A stretch of 64,000 bases of DNA, from positions 19,426 through 83,425 of the forward strand of contig DASUXA010000007.1 of assembly GCA_036378155.1 (NCBI GenBank), read 5' to 3'. The position numbers and the translations under genes were made by a program. The stretch comes from DASUXA01 sp036378155 (GTDB lineage Bacteria; Actinomycetota; Actinomycetes; Mycobacteriales; Micromonosporaceae). Below the pieces are notes generated by a model that worked only from the letters and a program-made list of their open reading frames with translations, was not told where the DNA came from and ran no database searches. This document shows, in pieces, positions 42,608-52,201 of this stretch. Positions within the stretch are counted from its first letter, which is position 1. Every line of letters starts with the position of its first letter.

Positions 42608-44079
42608 CCGGCGCTGCCCGCACCCGCCTCCGCCGCGCTCGGTCGCGACGACGCCCGCGCGGCGAGCGCGGCGAGCAGTTCGTCGCCCATCAGCGAGATC
42701 GGCGGAGCGCCCATGGTGACGACCACGTCACCCTCGCGGGCCCGCCGCGCCACCTCACCCGGCACGTCCTCCCAGGACGGCACGAAGACCTTCGCGTCGT
42801 CGGGCAGGTCGATCGCGGCGGTCAGGGCGACCCCGCCCTCGCCCGGCAGTCGCTGCTCCCCCGGACCGAAGACCTCCATCACGACCACCTCGTCGGCGAT
42901 CGCCAGCGCGGTCGCGATCTCCGCCTGCAGGTCGCGGGTCCGGTACATCCGGTACGGCTGGAAGACCACCACCAGCCGGCCCTCCCCGGCGACGTCGCGC
43001 AGCGTGCTCAGCGCGGCGGTCATCGAAGTCGGGTGGTAGGCGTACTCGTCGTACACGCGGACCCCGCCGGCCTGCCCCTTCAACTCGAACCGGCGGCGTA
43101 CGCCGGGGAACGAGGCGAGCGCCTCGGCGACCGTGGTCGCCGGCAGACCGACCCGCAGCGCGGTGAGCGTCGCCGCGCCCGAGTTGAGCGCGATGTGCCG
43201 CCCCGGTACCGGCATGGAGAACTCGCCGAGCGCCTCGCCGTCCAGGGTCACCTTGTACCGCACCCCGTCGACCGACGAGACGACGTCGGTCAGCCGCAGG
43301 TCCGCGTCGTCGGCTTCGCCGTACGTGTGCACGGTCAGCCCCGCCTGCCGCGCCCGCTGCGCGAGCCGGCGGGTCGCCGGGTCGTCGGCGCAGGTCACCA
43401 CGAAGCCGCCCGGTACCACCCGCTGGGCGAACTCGAAGAACCCGTCGGCGAGCCCTGCGACGTCGCCGTACGTGTTCAGGTGGTCGGCGTCGATGTTGGT
43501 GACGATCGCGACGTACGGTCGGTAGCGCAGGAACGACCGGTCGCTCTCGTCCGCCTCCACCACGAAGTACGGTCCGCTGCCGTGGTGCGCGTTCGACCCG
43601 GCCTCGGAGATCTCGCCGCCGATCACGAACGACGGGTCGAGCCCGGCGTGCTGCAGGATCAGCGTGGTCATCGACGTGGTGGTGGTCTTGCCGTGGGTAC
43701 CGGCGACGGCGATCGCCCGCCGCCCCGCCATCGCCGCGGCCAGCGCCTGCGACCGGTGCAGCACCCGCAGTCCGCGTCGGCGCGCCTCCACCAGCTCCAG
43801 ATGGTCCTGCGGAATCGCCGACGAGTACACCACGGTGTCCACGCCGTCCAGGTTGGACGGTTCGTGGGTCATGTGGATCGTGCCGCCGAGCGCGCGCAGC
43901 GCGGCGAGCGCCGGCCATTCGCGCAGCTCGCTGCCGGACACCGGGATGCCTCGGGTGAGCAGCAGCCGGGCCAGCCCGCTCATGCCCACGCCGCCGACGC
44001 CGACCAGATGGACGTGACCGAGATCCTCCGCGGTCAGTTCCGGCTCGGTCTGCGCCGCGCGACCCGTCGTGTCCGTCAT
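42604..44079 (-). CDS. murC: UDP-N-acetylmuramate-L-alanine ligase
   Basis: A 491-residue Mur ligase that adds the first amino acid, L-alanine, to UDP-MurNAc with ATP. The N-terminal GVGGVGMSGLARLLL, the P-loop AVAGTHGKTTTTSM and YDEYAYHPTSM (substrate domain) are typical MurC features. The ATG overlaps the murG stop by 4 bp. Confidence 0.97.
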   Translation of the reverse strand: MTDTTGRAAQTEPELTAEDLGHVHLVGVGGVGMSGLARLLLTRGIPVSGSELREWPALAALRALGGTIHMTHEPSNLDGVDTVVYSSAIPQDHLELVEARRRGLRVLHRSQALAAAMAGRRAIAVAGTHGKTTTTSMTTLILQHAGLDPSFVIGGEISEAGSNAHHGSGPYFVVEADESDRSFLRYRPYVAIVTNIDADHLNTYGDVAGLADGFFEFAQRVVPGGFVVTCADDPATRRLAQRARQAGLTVHTYGEADDADLRLTDVVSSVDGVRYKVTLDGEALGEFSMPVPGRHIALNSGAATLTALRVGLPATTVAEALASFPGVRRRFELKGQAGGVRVYDEYAYHPTSMTAALSTLRDVAGEGRLVVVFQPYRMYRTRDLQAEIATALAIADEVVVMEVFGPGEQRLPGEGGVALTAAIDLPDDAKVFVPSWEDVPGEVARRAREGDVVVTMGAPPISLMGDELLAALAARASSRPSAAEAGAGSAG

Positions 44080-45182
44080 CCCCGCACCACCTCGTAGACG
44101 TACGCGCGCAGCGCCTCGTCGCCGTCGCGTCGACCGTACCGGGCCGCGTCGGCCCCCATCCGCGCCAGCCGGGCCGGGTCGTAGAACAGCGGAATCACCG
44201 TGCGTTCGATCCAGTCCGGGGTCAGCTCGGCGTCGTCGACGAGCAAGCCACCACCGGCCTCCACCACGGGTACCGCGTTGCGGTACTGCTCGCGGTTGCC
44301 ATGAGGATACGGGACGTACACCGCGGGCAGACCGACGGCGGCCACCTCGGCGCAGGTCATCGCACCGCCTCGGCACAGCATCAGGTCCGCGGCGGCGTAC
44401 CCGAGAGCCATGTCGGACAGGTATGGCAACGTCACGTACCGCACCGGCAGGTCGGTGGGCACCGACACCGGCTCGTTGCGCGCGCCGATCACGTGCAGTA
44501 CCTGGATCCCGGACGCGGCGAGCGCCTTCGCGGCACCGGCGACGGCAAGGTTGATCGACCGGGCGCCCTGCGACCCCCCGGAGACGAACAGCACCGGGCG
44601 GCGTGGGTCGAGCCCGAACCGTTCGCAGGCGTGCGCCCGCCACGCCGCCCGGTCCAGCCTCGCGATCTCGGGACGCAGCGGCACGCCGACCAGCCGGGCG
44701 TGTTCGAAGCCCGGTACCGACTGCTGGTGCGGGAAACCGATCGCGACGTGGCGGGTGAACCGCATGCCCATCCGGTTCGCCACGCCCGGCGGTACGTCCT
44801 TGTCGTGGATCACCAGCGGGGTGTGCCGGCGCCACGCGGCGAGGTACGCCGGGACCGCGACGTATCCGCCGAACCCGACCACCACGTCCGCGTCGACCTC
44901 GTCGAGGATGTCGCGGGCCACCCGCGCGGCACGCCACATCCGGTCCGGGGTGCGCAGCAGGTTCATGTTGACGCTGCGCGGCAACTGGTAGGCGGGCACG
45001 TGCCGCAGGTCGTACCCGGCGGGCGGGATCAGCTCGTTCTCCAGCCCCTTCGGGGTGCCGAAGCAGGTGATCCGGATCGTCGGGTCGTGCCGGCGCAGGC
45101 AGTCGGCGAAGGCCAGCAGCGGGTAGATGTGACCGCCGGTACCGCCGCCGGCCAGCACCACCGAACGCAGGTCAGCCATCAC
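44076..45182 (-). CDS. murG: Lipid II synthase (UDP-GlcNAc transferase)
   Basis: A 368-residue GT28 glycosyltransferase that adds GlcNAc to lipid I at the inner membrane face. The glycine-rich loop VLAGGGTGGHIYPLLA, the second loop SGGSQGARSIN and the sugar-nucleotide site MLCRGGAMTCAEVAAVGLPAVYVP (landmark near residue 265) are all present. The frame overlaps ftsW by 4 bp and murC by 4 bp. Confidence 0.97.
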   Translation of the reverse strand: MMADLRSVVLAGGGTGGHIYPLLAFADCLRRHDPTIRITCFGTPKGLENELIPPAGYDLRHVPAYQLPRSVNMNLLRTPDRMWRAARVARDILDEVDADVVVGFGGYVAVPAYLAAWRRHTPLVIHDKDVPPGVANRMGMRFTRHVAIGFPHQQSVPGFEHARLVGVPLRPEIARLDRAAWRAHACERFGLDPRRPVLFVSGGSQGARSINLAVAGAAKALAASGIQVLHVIGARNEPVSVPTDLPVRYVTLPYLSDMALGYAAADLMLCRGGAMTCAEVAAVGLPAVYVPYPHGNREQYRNAVPVVEAGGGLLVDDAELTPDWIERTVIPLFYDPARLARMGADAARYGRRDGDEALRAYVYEVVRG

Positions 45183-46621
45183 CGTCTCCTCTCCGCGTCA
45201 CCACGCCCTGTCGCGCCGGTCGGCCTCGCCCGCGCGCCGGGTGCCTCGCCCCGGCCGGCCGCGCCACGTCCGGCTGCCGACCGTGTCCGCCGCTGGCGCG
45301 GCAACGGCGGCAACGGCGCCCAGACTAGTCGCATCCATTTCGCCGGCGGACGGGCGTGCAGGGCCCGGGCGGCGTCCGGTTCCGCCCGGGCGAACGAGGC
45401 GAGCAGCCCGACCGCGGACATGGTGACCACCAACGCGCTGCCGCCGTCGGAGATGAACGGCAGCGGCAGCCCGGTGATCGGCAGCAGTCCGACCACCCCG
45501 CCGATGTTGATCACTGCCTGTCCGACCAGCCAGAACGTGATCCCGGCGGCCACCATGCGGCGGAACGGGTCGTCCACCCGACGGGCGATGCGCAGCCCGG
45601 TGTACGCGAGGACGGCGAGCAGGGCGAGCACCACGAGGCTGCCGACCACGCCGAGTTCCTCGGCGATGACCGCGAAGATGAAGTCGTTGTGTCCGTTGGG
45701 CAGCCACCCCCATTTGCCCCGGCTCTCGCCGAGACCGACGCCGAACCAGCCGCCGTCGGCGATCGCGTACCGCCCCTGTCTGGCCTGGTAGCAGGCTGCC
45801 TGCTGGTCGCAGGCGGACGGGTCGAGGAACGCGGTGAGCCGCGCGCCGCGCCACTTCGCCTTGCCGGGCAGGGCGACCAGCATGGCGATGCCGCTGAGCG
45901 CGACCGCCGACATCGCGGCGAACACCCGCAGCCGTACCCCGGCCGACCACAGCAGCCCGACGAACAGGATCAGCAGGCACAGCATGGTGCCCAGGTCGTT
46001 GATCCCGACCAGGACCATGATCCCGGCGGCGACCGGGAACAACGGGGTGGCGAGCTCCCGCCACCAGCCGATCGTCGGTCCCTTGCGGGCCAGCAGTCGC
46101 GCCGCCCACAGCGCCAGCGCGAGCTTGGCGATCTCGGCGGGCTGCAGTTGCAGCGGTCCCAGGTACAGCCACAGCCCGTCGCCGTACAGCGGCCCGAGGC
46201 GTACCGGGGTGACGTCCTGTCCGGGCGGGGTACGCATGTCCGCGACGAACGCCAACACGTCGAGCACCGCCAGCATGATCGCGGACGCGACAAGCAGCGG
46301 GGCGCCCAGCGCCCGATAGGTACGGGCGGGCAGGCGCTGGAAGATCCAGAACCCGACCAGCCCGACGACGGCGGAGATCGCCTGCTTGCGGACCGACGCG
46401 TAGGCGTCGCCGTCGTTGACGTACGCCTCGACGCTGGTCGCCGAGAACACCATGACCAGCCCGATCAGCAGCAGCAGCGACGAACTGGCGAGCAGCAGGT
46501 AGTACGACGCCAACGGTCGGTCGAGCACGCCGCGCAGCAGCGCCACGGGCCCGTGGGCGAGCGTCACCGGAAGTACGGCGCTCCGGTCCCCGCCGGTCCC
46601 GCGCTGGTCGGTGGCGCTCAC
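45179..46621 (-). CDS. ftsW: Septal peptidoglycan polymerase FtsW
   Basis: A 480-residue SEDS-family protein with ten membrane helices. It polymerises lipid II with the transpeptidase FtsI. The signatures KWRGARLTAF, SRGKWGWLPNGHNDFIFAVIAEELG (about residue 300) and GLPLPFISDGGSAL are present. The usual PDLGT motif reads INDLGT, so the proline is replaced but the aspartate is kept. A 60-residue basic C-terminal tail is rich in Arg, Gly and Pro. Confidence 0.96.
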   Translation of the reverse strand: MSATDQRGTGGDRSAVLPVTLAHGPVALLRGVLDRPLASYYLLLASSSLLLLIGLVMVFSATSVEAYVNDGDAYASVRKQAISAVVGLVGFWIFQRLPARTYRALGAPLLVASAIMLAVLDVLAFVADMRTPPGQDVTPVRLGPLYGDGLWLYLGPLQLQPAEIAKLALALWAARLLARKGPTIGWWRELATPLFPVAAGIMVLVGINDLGTMLCLLILFVGLLWSAGVRLRVFAAMSAVALSGIAMLVALPGKAKWRGARLTAFLDPSACDQQAACYQARQGRYAIADGGWFGVGLGESRGKWGWLPNGHNDFIFAVIAEELGVVGSLVVLALLAVLAYTGLRIARRVDDPFRRMVAAGITFWLVGQAVINIGGVVGLLPITGLPLPFISDGGSALVVTMSAVGLLASFARAEPDAARALHARPPAKWMRLVWAPLPPLPRQRRTRSAAGRGAAGRGEAPGARARPTGATGRGDAERRR

Positions 46622-48027
46622 CGCGACGCGGCCCGCCGCCGCTCGGTCAGGCTCCGGACCGCCGCGACGAACTGGTCGCCGCGGCGGGCGTAGCTGGGGT
46701 ACATGTCCAGCGACGCGGCCGCCGGGGCGAGCAGTACCGTGTCGCCCGGCCGGGCCAGGTCCACAGCCGCCTCCACCACCTCGCGCATCGCCCCATCATC
46801 GGTGGTCGCGACGTCGACCACCGGGATGCCGGGGGCGTGTCGCGCCAGCGACTCGGCGATCAGCGCCCGGTCGACGCCCAGCAGGACCGCCCCGCGCAGC
46901 CGACCCGCCACGTCGCGCACCAGACCGTCCACGTCGGCGCCCTTGAGCTGCCCACCCGCGATCCACACCACGCTCGGGTACGCGGTCAGCGAGGCGTACG
47001 CCGCGTGCGGGTTCGTCGCCTTGCTGTCGTCGACGAAGTCCACACCGTCGTGACTGGCGACGAACGCGTTGCGGTGCGGCTCCGGCTGGTACCCGGACAA
47101 CCCCTCGCGCACCGCGGCGGCGCTCACCCCGTACACCCGCGCCAGCGCGGCGGCGTGCAGCGCGTTGCTGACGTTGTGCGCGCCGGACGGAAGCACAGCC
47201 GACGCGTCGACGAGGGCGACCGGCTCGGCGTGGGTGGCGTGGTCGACCAGTACCCCGTCGACGACGCCGAACTGCCCCGGCCCCGGCTCGCCCAGGGTCA
47301 CCCCGACGGTGCGGCCCGGCACCTCCGCCAGCCGCGCCGCGACGAACGGGTCGTCCAGGTTGCCGATCGCGGTACCGCCGGTGTCCGCCGCCCGCCAGAT
47401 CGCCCGCTTCGCCGCGGCGTACGCGGCGAACGAGCCGTGCCAGTCGAGGTGGTCGTCGGCGAGGTTGAGCCACGCGCCGACCTGCGGGGCGAGCGTCGAC
47501 GACCAGTACAGCTGGAAACTCGACAACTCGACGGCGAGCACGTCGTAGCCGGGTTCGGCGTACCCGGCGGCGGCGAAGACCAGCGGCTCGCCGATGTTGC
47601 CCAGGGCGGCGGTACGCAGCCCGGCGGCACGCAGGATCGCGGCGAGCATCGTGGTCGTGGTGGTCTTGCCGTTGGTACCGGTCACCGCGAGCCACGGCGA
47701 CGCCTGCGGTCCGCGCAGCCGCCACGCCAGTTCCGGTTCGCTGTACACGTCGAGCCCGGCGGCGACGGCAGCGGCGGCGAGCGGGTGGCGGGGCGTGAAG
47801 CCGGGCGACACCACCACGTCGTCGACGTCGCGCAGCAGCGCGGGGTCGTCCGTCGAGCCGACCGTGACCCGGGCGCCGAGCGCGGCCAGCCGGCCCAGGT
47901 GCGCGGTGCGGGTCCGGTCCACCACGGTCACCGACGCACCGTGCCGCAGCAGCACCTCGGCGGCGGCCGCGCCGGCCACCGCCGCGCCCGCGACCAGCAC
48001 CCGCCGCCCGGTGTACCGGTCGCCCAT
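46618..48027 (-). CDS. murD: UDP-N-acetylmuramoylalanine-D-glutamate ligase
   Basis: A 469-residue Mur ligase that adds D-glutamate. AVTGTNGKTTTTTMLAAIL is the P-loop, LNLADDHLDWHGSF the metal site, and FVDDSKATNPHAA the C-terminal substrate motif typical of MurD. The ATG at 48027 overlaps the mraY stop by one base (TGATG). Confidence 0.97.
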   Translation of the reverse strand: MGDRYTGRRVLVAGAAVAGAAAAEVLLRHGASVTVVDRTRTAHLGRLAALGARVTVGSTDDPALLRDVDDVVVSPGFTPRHPLAAAAVAAGLDVYSEPELAWRLRGPQASPWLAVTGTNGKTTTTTMLAAILRAAGLRTAALGNIGEPLVFAAAGYAEPGYDVLAVELSSFQLYWSSTLAPQVGAWLNLADDHLDWHGSFAAYAAAKRAIWRAADTGGTAIGNLDDPFVAARLAEVPGRTVGVTLGEPGPGQFGVVDGVLVDHATHAEPVALVDASAVLPSGAHNVSNALHAAALARVYGVSAAAVREGLSGYQPEPHRNAFVASHDGVDFVDDSKATNPHAAYASLTAYPSVVWIAGGQLKGADVDGLVRDVAGRLRGAVLLGVDRALIAESLARHAPGIPVVDVATTDDGAMREVVEAAVDLARPGDTVLLAPAAASLDMYPSYARRGDQFVAAVRSLTERRRAASR

Positions 48028-49133
48028 CAGCTCACCACGCGCAGGAAGTCGCCGTAGAACAGTCCGAGGCCGACCGCGACGCCGATCCCGGCGATGATCC
48101 AGAACCGGATCACGATGTTGACCTCGCTCCACCCCGCCAACTCGAAGTGGTGCTGCAACGGGGACATCCGGAACACCCGTTTGCCGGTGGTACGGAACGA
48201 GATGATCTGGATGATCACCGAGAACGTGATGATCACGAAGAGCAGCCCGATGATCGGCAGCAGCAGGATGGTCCGGCTCGCCATCGCCATACCGCCGATC
48301 AGACCGCCCAACGCCATCGAACCGGTGTCACCCATGAAGATCCGCGCCGGGGAGGCGTTCCACCACAGGAAGCCCACCAGGGCGCCCGCCGCCGCGCCCG
48401 CGATCAGCGCGATCTCGAGCGGGTCGCGTACCTGGTAGCAGTAGACCGCGGTGTAGCTGGGCGCGGTCTTGTCGGCGCACCAGTGCCGGTACTGCCAGAA
48501 CGCGATCAGCATGTACGCGGCGAGCGCCATGATCGACGCGCCGGTCGCCAGCCCGTCCAACCCGTCGGTCAGGTTCACCCCGTTGGTGGTCGCCATGATC
48601 ACGGCGACGAACAGGATCACCGCGCCGATCTTGCTGATGTTCAGCCAGTCGATGTCCCGGACGAAGGACAGCGTCGTGCTGCCGACGGTCTGGCCGTTGG
48701 TGGACGGGAAGTACAAGGCGATGACCCCGAACACCACGCCCACGACCAACTGGCCGATCAGCTTGCCCCGCTTGTTCAGCCCCAGGCTGTTGCGCTTGCG
48801 TACCTTCAGGAAGTCATCGAGGAACCCGATGGCGCCGCAGAACACCATCAGTCCCAGCAGGACCAGCCCGGTGACGGTCGGGCCGGGCTGGATGAACTGC
48901 TCCCCGGACAGGGTGCTCAGCACCAGGTGCCCCGCGACGTAGGCGACCAGCGTACCGACGATGAACACCACCCCGCCCATCGTCGGGGTGCCGCGCTTGA
49001 CCTGGTGCGACGCCGGACCCAACTCGCGGATCGGCTGCCCTGCCTTCAGCCGGGTGAAGCCCTTGATCGCGATCGGGGTACAGAACAGCGACACGACGAA
49101 CGCCACCGCCGCCGCGACGATGACCGCCCTCAT
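48027..49133 (-). CDS. mraY: Phospho-N-acetylmuramoyl-pentapeptide transferase
   Basis: A 368-residue integral membrane transferase with ten helices. It joins UDP-MurNAc-pentapeptide to undecaprenyl phosphate, forming lipid I. The catalytic aspartates and Mg2+ ligands lie in NLTDGLDGLATG, FMGDTGSMALGG and GAIGFLDDFLKVRKRNSLGL. The last matches the DDxxK motif. The start codon is ATG. It is separated from murF by 55 bp that hold a dispersed repeat. Confidence 0.97.
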   Translation of the reverse strand: MRAVIVAAAVAFVVSLFCTPIAIKGFTRLKAGQPIRELGPASHQVKRGTPTMGGVVFIVGTLVAYVAGHLVLSTLSGEQFIQPGPTVTGLVLLGLMVFCGAIGFLDDFLKVRKRNSLGLNKRGKLIGQLVVGVVFGVIALYFPSTNGQTVGSTTLSFVRDIDWLNISKIGAVILFVAVIMATTNGVNLTDGLDGLATGASIMALAAYMLIAFWQYRHWCADKTAPSYTAVYCYQVRDPLEIALIAGAAAGALVGFLWWNASPARIFMGDTGSMALGGLIGGMAMASRTILLLPIIGLLFVIITFSVIIQIISFRTTGKRVFRMSPLQHHFELAGWSEVNIVIRFWIIAGIGVAVGLGLFYGDFLRVVS

Positions 49134-49146
49134 GCCGTCCTACCTC

Positions 49147-49196
49147 CGTTCGCGACTGCGGGGCTCCGCTTCGCTGCACTCCTCGCGCTCACGCCG
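49147..49196 (-). repeat. Dispersed repeat, copy 2 (between mraY and murF)
   Basis: This copy begins CCGTTCGCGACTGCGGGGC on the plus strand and aligns without gaps with the segment in the 3' end of priA at about 84% identity. It fills the only real gap between dcw genes in this part and runs into the last codons of murF. Confidence 0.65.
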
Positions 49197-50607
49197 AAGC
49201 CTCCGGGTGGGCGGCGGTCGCGTGTGGACGCAGCGCGTCCACCACATCCCAGGTCCGGTACCGCGAGCCCTTGACCAGGACGACGTCGCCCGGTCGCAGC
49301 TCGCCGCGCAGCAGCGCGATAGCCTCCTGCTGATCGGTCACCCGCACCGACTTCCCTCCCCAACTCGCCACGCCCACCGCGCCGTCGTGGATCGGCGCGG
49401 CTTCACCGATCGCGATCACCAGGTCCACACCCAGCTCGGCGGCGAGCTGACCGACCTGCTCGTGGCCTTGCCGCTCGTACCGGCCGAGCTCGGCGTGGTA
49501 GCCGAGCACGGCGATCGTGCGCCGACCCCGCCCGATGCCGGCCAGCGCGCGCAGCGCGGCGGCGGTGGACGCCGGGTTGGCGTTGTACGAGTCGTCGATC
49601 ACGGTGACACCGTCCGGGCGGTCGAACACATCCATCCTTCGGGTGGACACCAGCGTCAGTTCGCTCAGCGCGGTCGCCAGATCCGGGACGGACATGCCGA
49701 GCTCGCGACCGACGGCGGCGACCGCGAGGGTGTTGCCGAGCTGGTGACGACCGGTGACCGCGAGGCGCACCGGGGCGGACCCCTCTGGCGTGCGCAACGT
49801 GTACGACACCCGACCACGCTCGTCGAGGGTCACGTCGGTGCCGCGTACCTCGGCGTCGGGCGCCTCGCCGACCAGAACCACGCGGGCGCGGGTACGCGAC
49901 GCCATCGCGCGGACCCGCTCGTCGTCCGCGTTCAGCACGGCGAGCCCTTCGTCGGGCAGCGCCTCGACCAGTTCGCCCTTCGCCCGGGCGATCGCGTCCT
50001 GGGAGCCGAACTCCCCGATGTGCGCCACGCCCACGTTGAGCACGACCGAGATGTGCGGCGGCGCGATGCCGCAGAGGTAGCTGATGTGCCCCTCGCCCCG
50101 GGCGCTGTTCTCCAGGACCAGGTAGCGGGTCTGTTCGGTGGACTTCAGCACGGTGTACGGGTGACCCAGTTCGTTGTTCAGCGTTCCGGGCGGCGCGACC
50201 GTCGGACCGAGCCGGGCGCAGACCTGGGCGACGTAGTCCTTCGTGGTGGTCTTGCCGGACGACCCGGTCAACGCGATCACGGTGAGGCGGGGCAGCCGGT
50301 CGACCACGGCGCGGGCGAGTCGACCGAGGGCGACCAGCGCGTCGTCGACGACGATCATCGGTACGCCTCGGCCGTCGTCGCCGACGACCTCGCGGGTACC
50401 GAGCACGGCGACCGCGCCCGACGCGACCGCCGCGGCGGCGAAGTCGTGCCCGTCGACGCGCTCGCCGCCGAACGCGACGAACAGCCCGCCGGGGGCGACC
50501 AACCGCGAGTCGTACTCGACCGGACCGGTCACGGGTACCGACGCCGCCGCCGCGACAAGTCGCCCGCCGACCGCCTCGGCGATCTCACCGAGCGTCATCG
50601 CGATCAC
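49189..50607 (-). CDS. murF: UDP-MurNAc-tripeptide D-alanyl-D-alanine ligase
   Basis: A 472-residue Mur ligase that adds the D-Ala-D-Ala dipeptide to complete the pentapeptide. Motifs ALTGSSGKTTTKDYVA, NNELGHPYTVL and DDSYNANPASTAAALRAL are those of MurF. The GTG at 50607 overlaps the murE stop as GTGA; an ATG at 50598 is three codons in. The family start VIAMTLGEIAEAV favours the GTG. The last residues, AAHPEASA, run into the dispersed repeat. Confidence 0.96.
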   Translation of the reverse strand: MIAMTLGEIAEAVGGRLVAAAASVPVTGPVEYDSRLVAPGGLFVAFGGERVDGHDFAAAAVASGAVAVLGTREVVGDDGRGVPMIVVDDALVALGRLARAVVDRLPRLTVIALTGSSGKTTTKDYVAQVCARLGPTVAPPGTLNNELGHPYTVLKSTEQTRYLVLENSARGEGHISYLCGIAPPHISVVLNVGVAHIGEFGSQDAIARAKGELVEALPDEGLAVLNADDERVRAMASRTRARVVLVGEAPDAEVRGTDVTLDERGRVSYTLRTPEGSAPVRLAVTGRHQLGNTLAVAAVGRELGMSVPDLATALSELTLVSTRRMDVFDRPDGVTVIDDSYNANPASTAAALRALAGIGRGRRTIAVLGYHAELGRYERQGHEQVGQLAAELGVDLVIAIGEAAPIHDGAVGVASWGGKSVRVTDQQEAIALLRGELRPGDVVLVKGSRYRTWDVVDALRPHATAAHPEASA

Positions 50608-52151
50608 GCGCGACCTCCCACCTCGACCGACCCGGCGTGCTCGCCGAACCGGTCGCGCAGCGCCGCCGCCAATTCGACCCGGTCGTCGAACGGGTACACC
50701 TCGCCACCGACCTCCTGACCTCGCTCGTGTCCCTTGCCGAGCAGCGCGACCACGTCGCCCGGCCGGGCGATCCGTACCGCCTCGGCGATCGCCGCGCGAC
50801 GACCGTCCACCTCGCTGACCTGCGCGCCGCCGGTCTCCCGCGCCCCGCGCAGCACCTCGGCGCGGATCGCGGCGGGGTCCTCGGTACGCGGGTTGTCGTC
50901 GGTGACGATCACCAGGTCGGCGCCGCGCGCGGCGGCGGCGCCCATCAGCGGTCGCTTGCCCCGGTCCCGGTCGCCACCGGCGCCGATCACGCAGATCAGC
51001 CGTCCGGTACCGAGGTGGCGCAGCGCCGCGAGGGCGGCGACGATGGCGTCCGGCTTGTGCGCGTAGTCCACCACCCCGAGCACCGGACCGGGCGCGTCGA
51101 CGCGTTCCAGCCGGCCCGGTACGCCCCGGCACGCGGCGACGCCCCGCGCGGCGATCGCCGGGTCGACCCCGGTCGCGACCAGGCAGGCGATCGCGAGCAG
51201 GGCGTTGGCGACGTTGTGCCGACCGGGCAGCCCGACCGCTGCCGGTACCGCGACGGCGTCCGGTCCGAGCGCGGTGAACGTCTGCCGGTACCCGTCGGCG
51301 CGGACGTCCACGGCGCGCCATGCGGCGTGCGGGTCGCCGCTCGCCGAGTACGTGACCGTCGCCGGTTTCAGCAGCTTGTGCAGCGGCGGCTCGTCGAGGT
51401 TGAGCACCTCGACCCGGCAGCGGCCGTCGAACAGCAGCGCCTTGGCGGCGAAGTACTCGTCCGCGTCGGCGTGGAAGTCGAGGTGGTCGAGACCGAAGTT
51501 GGTGTACCCGCCGACGGTGAACCGGGCGCCGTCCACCCGGCCGAGGGCCAGCGCGTGGCTGGACACCTCCATGACGACCGCCTCGATGCCGGACTCGACC
51601 GCGACGGCGAACAGCGCCTGCAGGTCGGTCGCCTCGGGTGTGGTGCGGACGCTGTCGACCACGGTCGCGCCGAGCCGGGTCTCGACGGTACCGATCAGCC
51701 CGGTGCCCCGCCCCGCCTCGCGCAGCCCGGATTCGATCAGGTAACAGGTCGACGTCTTGCCGGCGGTGCCGGTGATCCCGATGACGGTCAGGTCGCGGGT
51801 CGGGTCGCCGTACACCCACGCCGAGGCGCGACCGAGCACGCCGCGGGGGTCCGGTACCACGATCGCCGGCAGTCCCGCCTCGCGCGCCGCCGCCGCGCCC
51901 GGCTCGTCGGTGAGCACCGCCGCCGCGCCGGCTGCGGCTGCCTGCGGGACGAACTCGGCGCCGTGGCGACGCGAGCCGGGCAGCGCCGCGTACAGGTCGC
52001 CGCGCCGCACCTCGCCGCTGGCGAGGCTGATACCGGTGACCTCGACCTGGTCGACGGCGCCGCGCCGGTCGGCGTCGGCGACGCCGAGCAGCGCCGCCAG
52101 TTCGCCGAGCGGGCGCGGTGCGTTCGTGCGGGGACGCGGATAGCCGGGCAC
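50604..52151 (-). CDS. murE: UDP-MurNAc-dipeptide diaminopimelate ligase
   Basis: A 515-residue Mur ligase. IGITGTAGKTSTCYL is the P-loop and the third-residue specificity motif reads DDNPRTEDP. DNPR is the diaminopimelate form, so this wall is of the DAP type. The gene is separated from ftsI by 50 bp, unlike most of the cluster. TAGGGT, 8 nt before the GTG, could be the -10 of an internal promoter with a leaderless or very short leader. Confidence 0.97.
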   Translation of the reverse strand: MPGYPRPRTNAPRPLGELAALLGVADADRRGAVDQVEVTGISLASGEVRRGDLYAALPGSRRHGAEFVPQAAAAGAAAVLTDEPGAAAAREAGLPAIVVPDPRGVLGRASAWVYGDPTRDLTVIGITGTAGKTSTCYLIESGLREAGRGTGLIGTVETRLGATVVDSVRTTPEATDLQALFAVAVESGIEAVVMEVSSHALALGRVDGARFTVGGYTNFGLDHLDFHADADEYFAAKALLFDGRCRVEVLNLDEPPLHKLLKPATVTYSASGDPHAAWRAVDVRADGYRQTFTALGPDAVAVPAAVGLPGRHNVANALLAIACLVATGVDPAIAARGVAACRGVPGRLERVDAPGPVLGVVDYAHKPDAIVAALAALRHLGTGRLICVIGAGGDRDRGKRPLMGAAAARGADLVIVTDDNPRTEDPAAIRAEVLRGARETGGAQVSEVDGRRAAIAEAVRIARPGDVVALLGKGHERGQEVGGEVYPFDDRVELAAALRDRFGEHAGSVEVGGRA

Positions 52152-52201
52152 GGCGAATGACCCTACCGGGCGGCGGGAGCGTTGGGCAGCAGGGCCACCG
52201 A

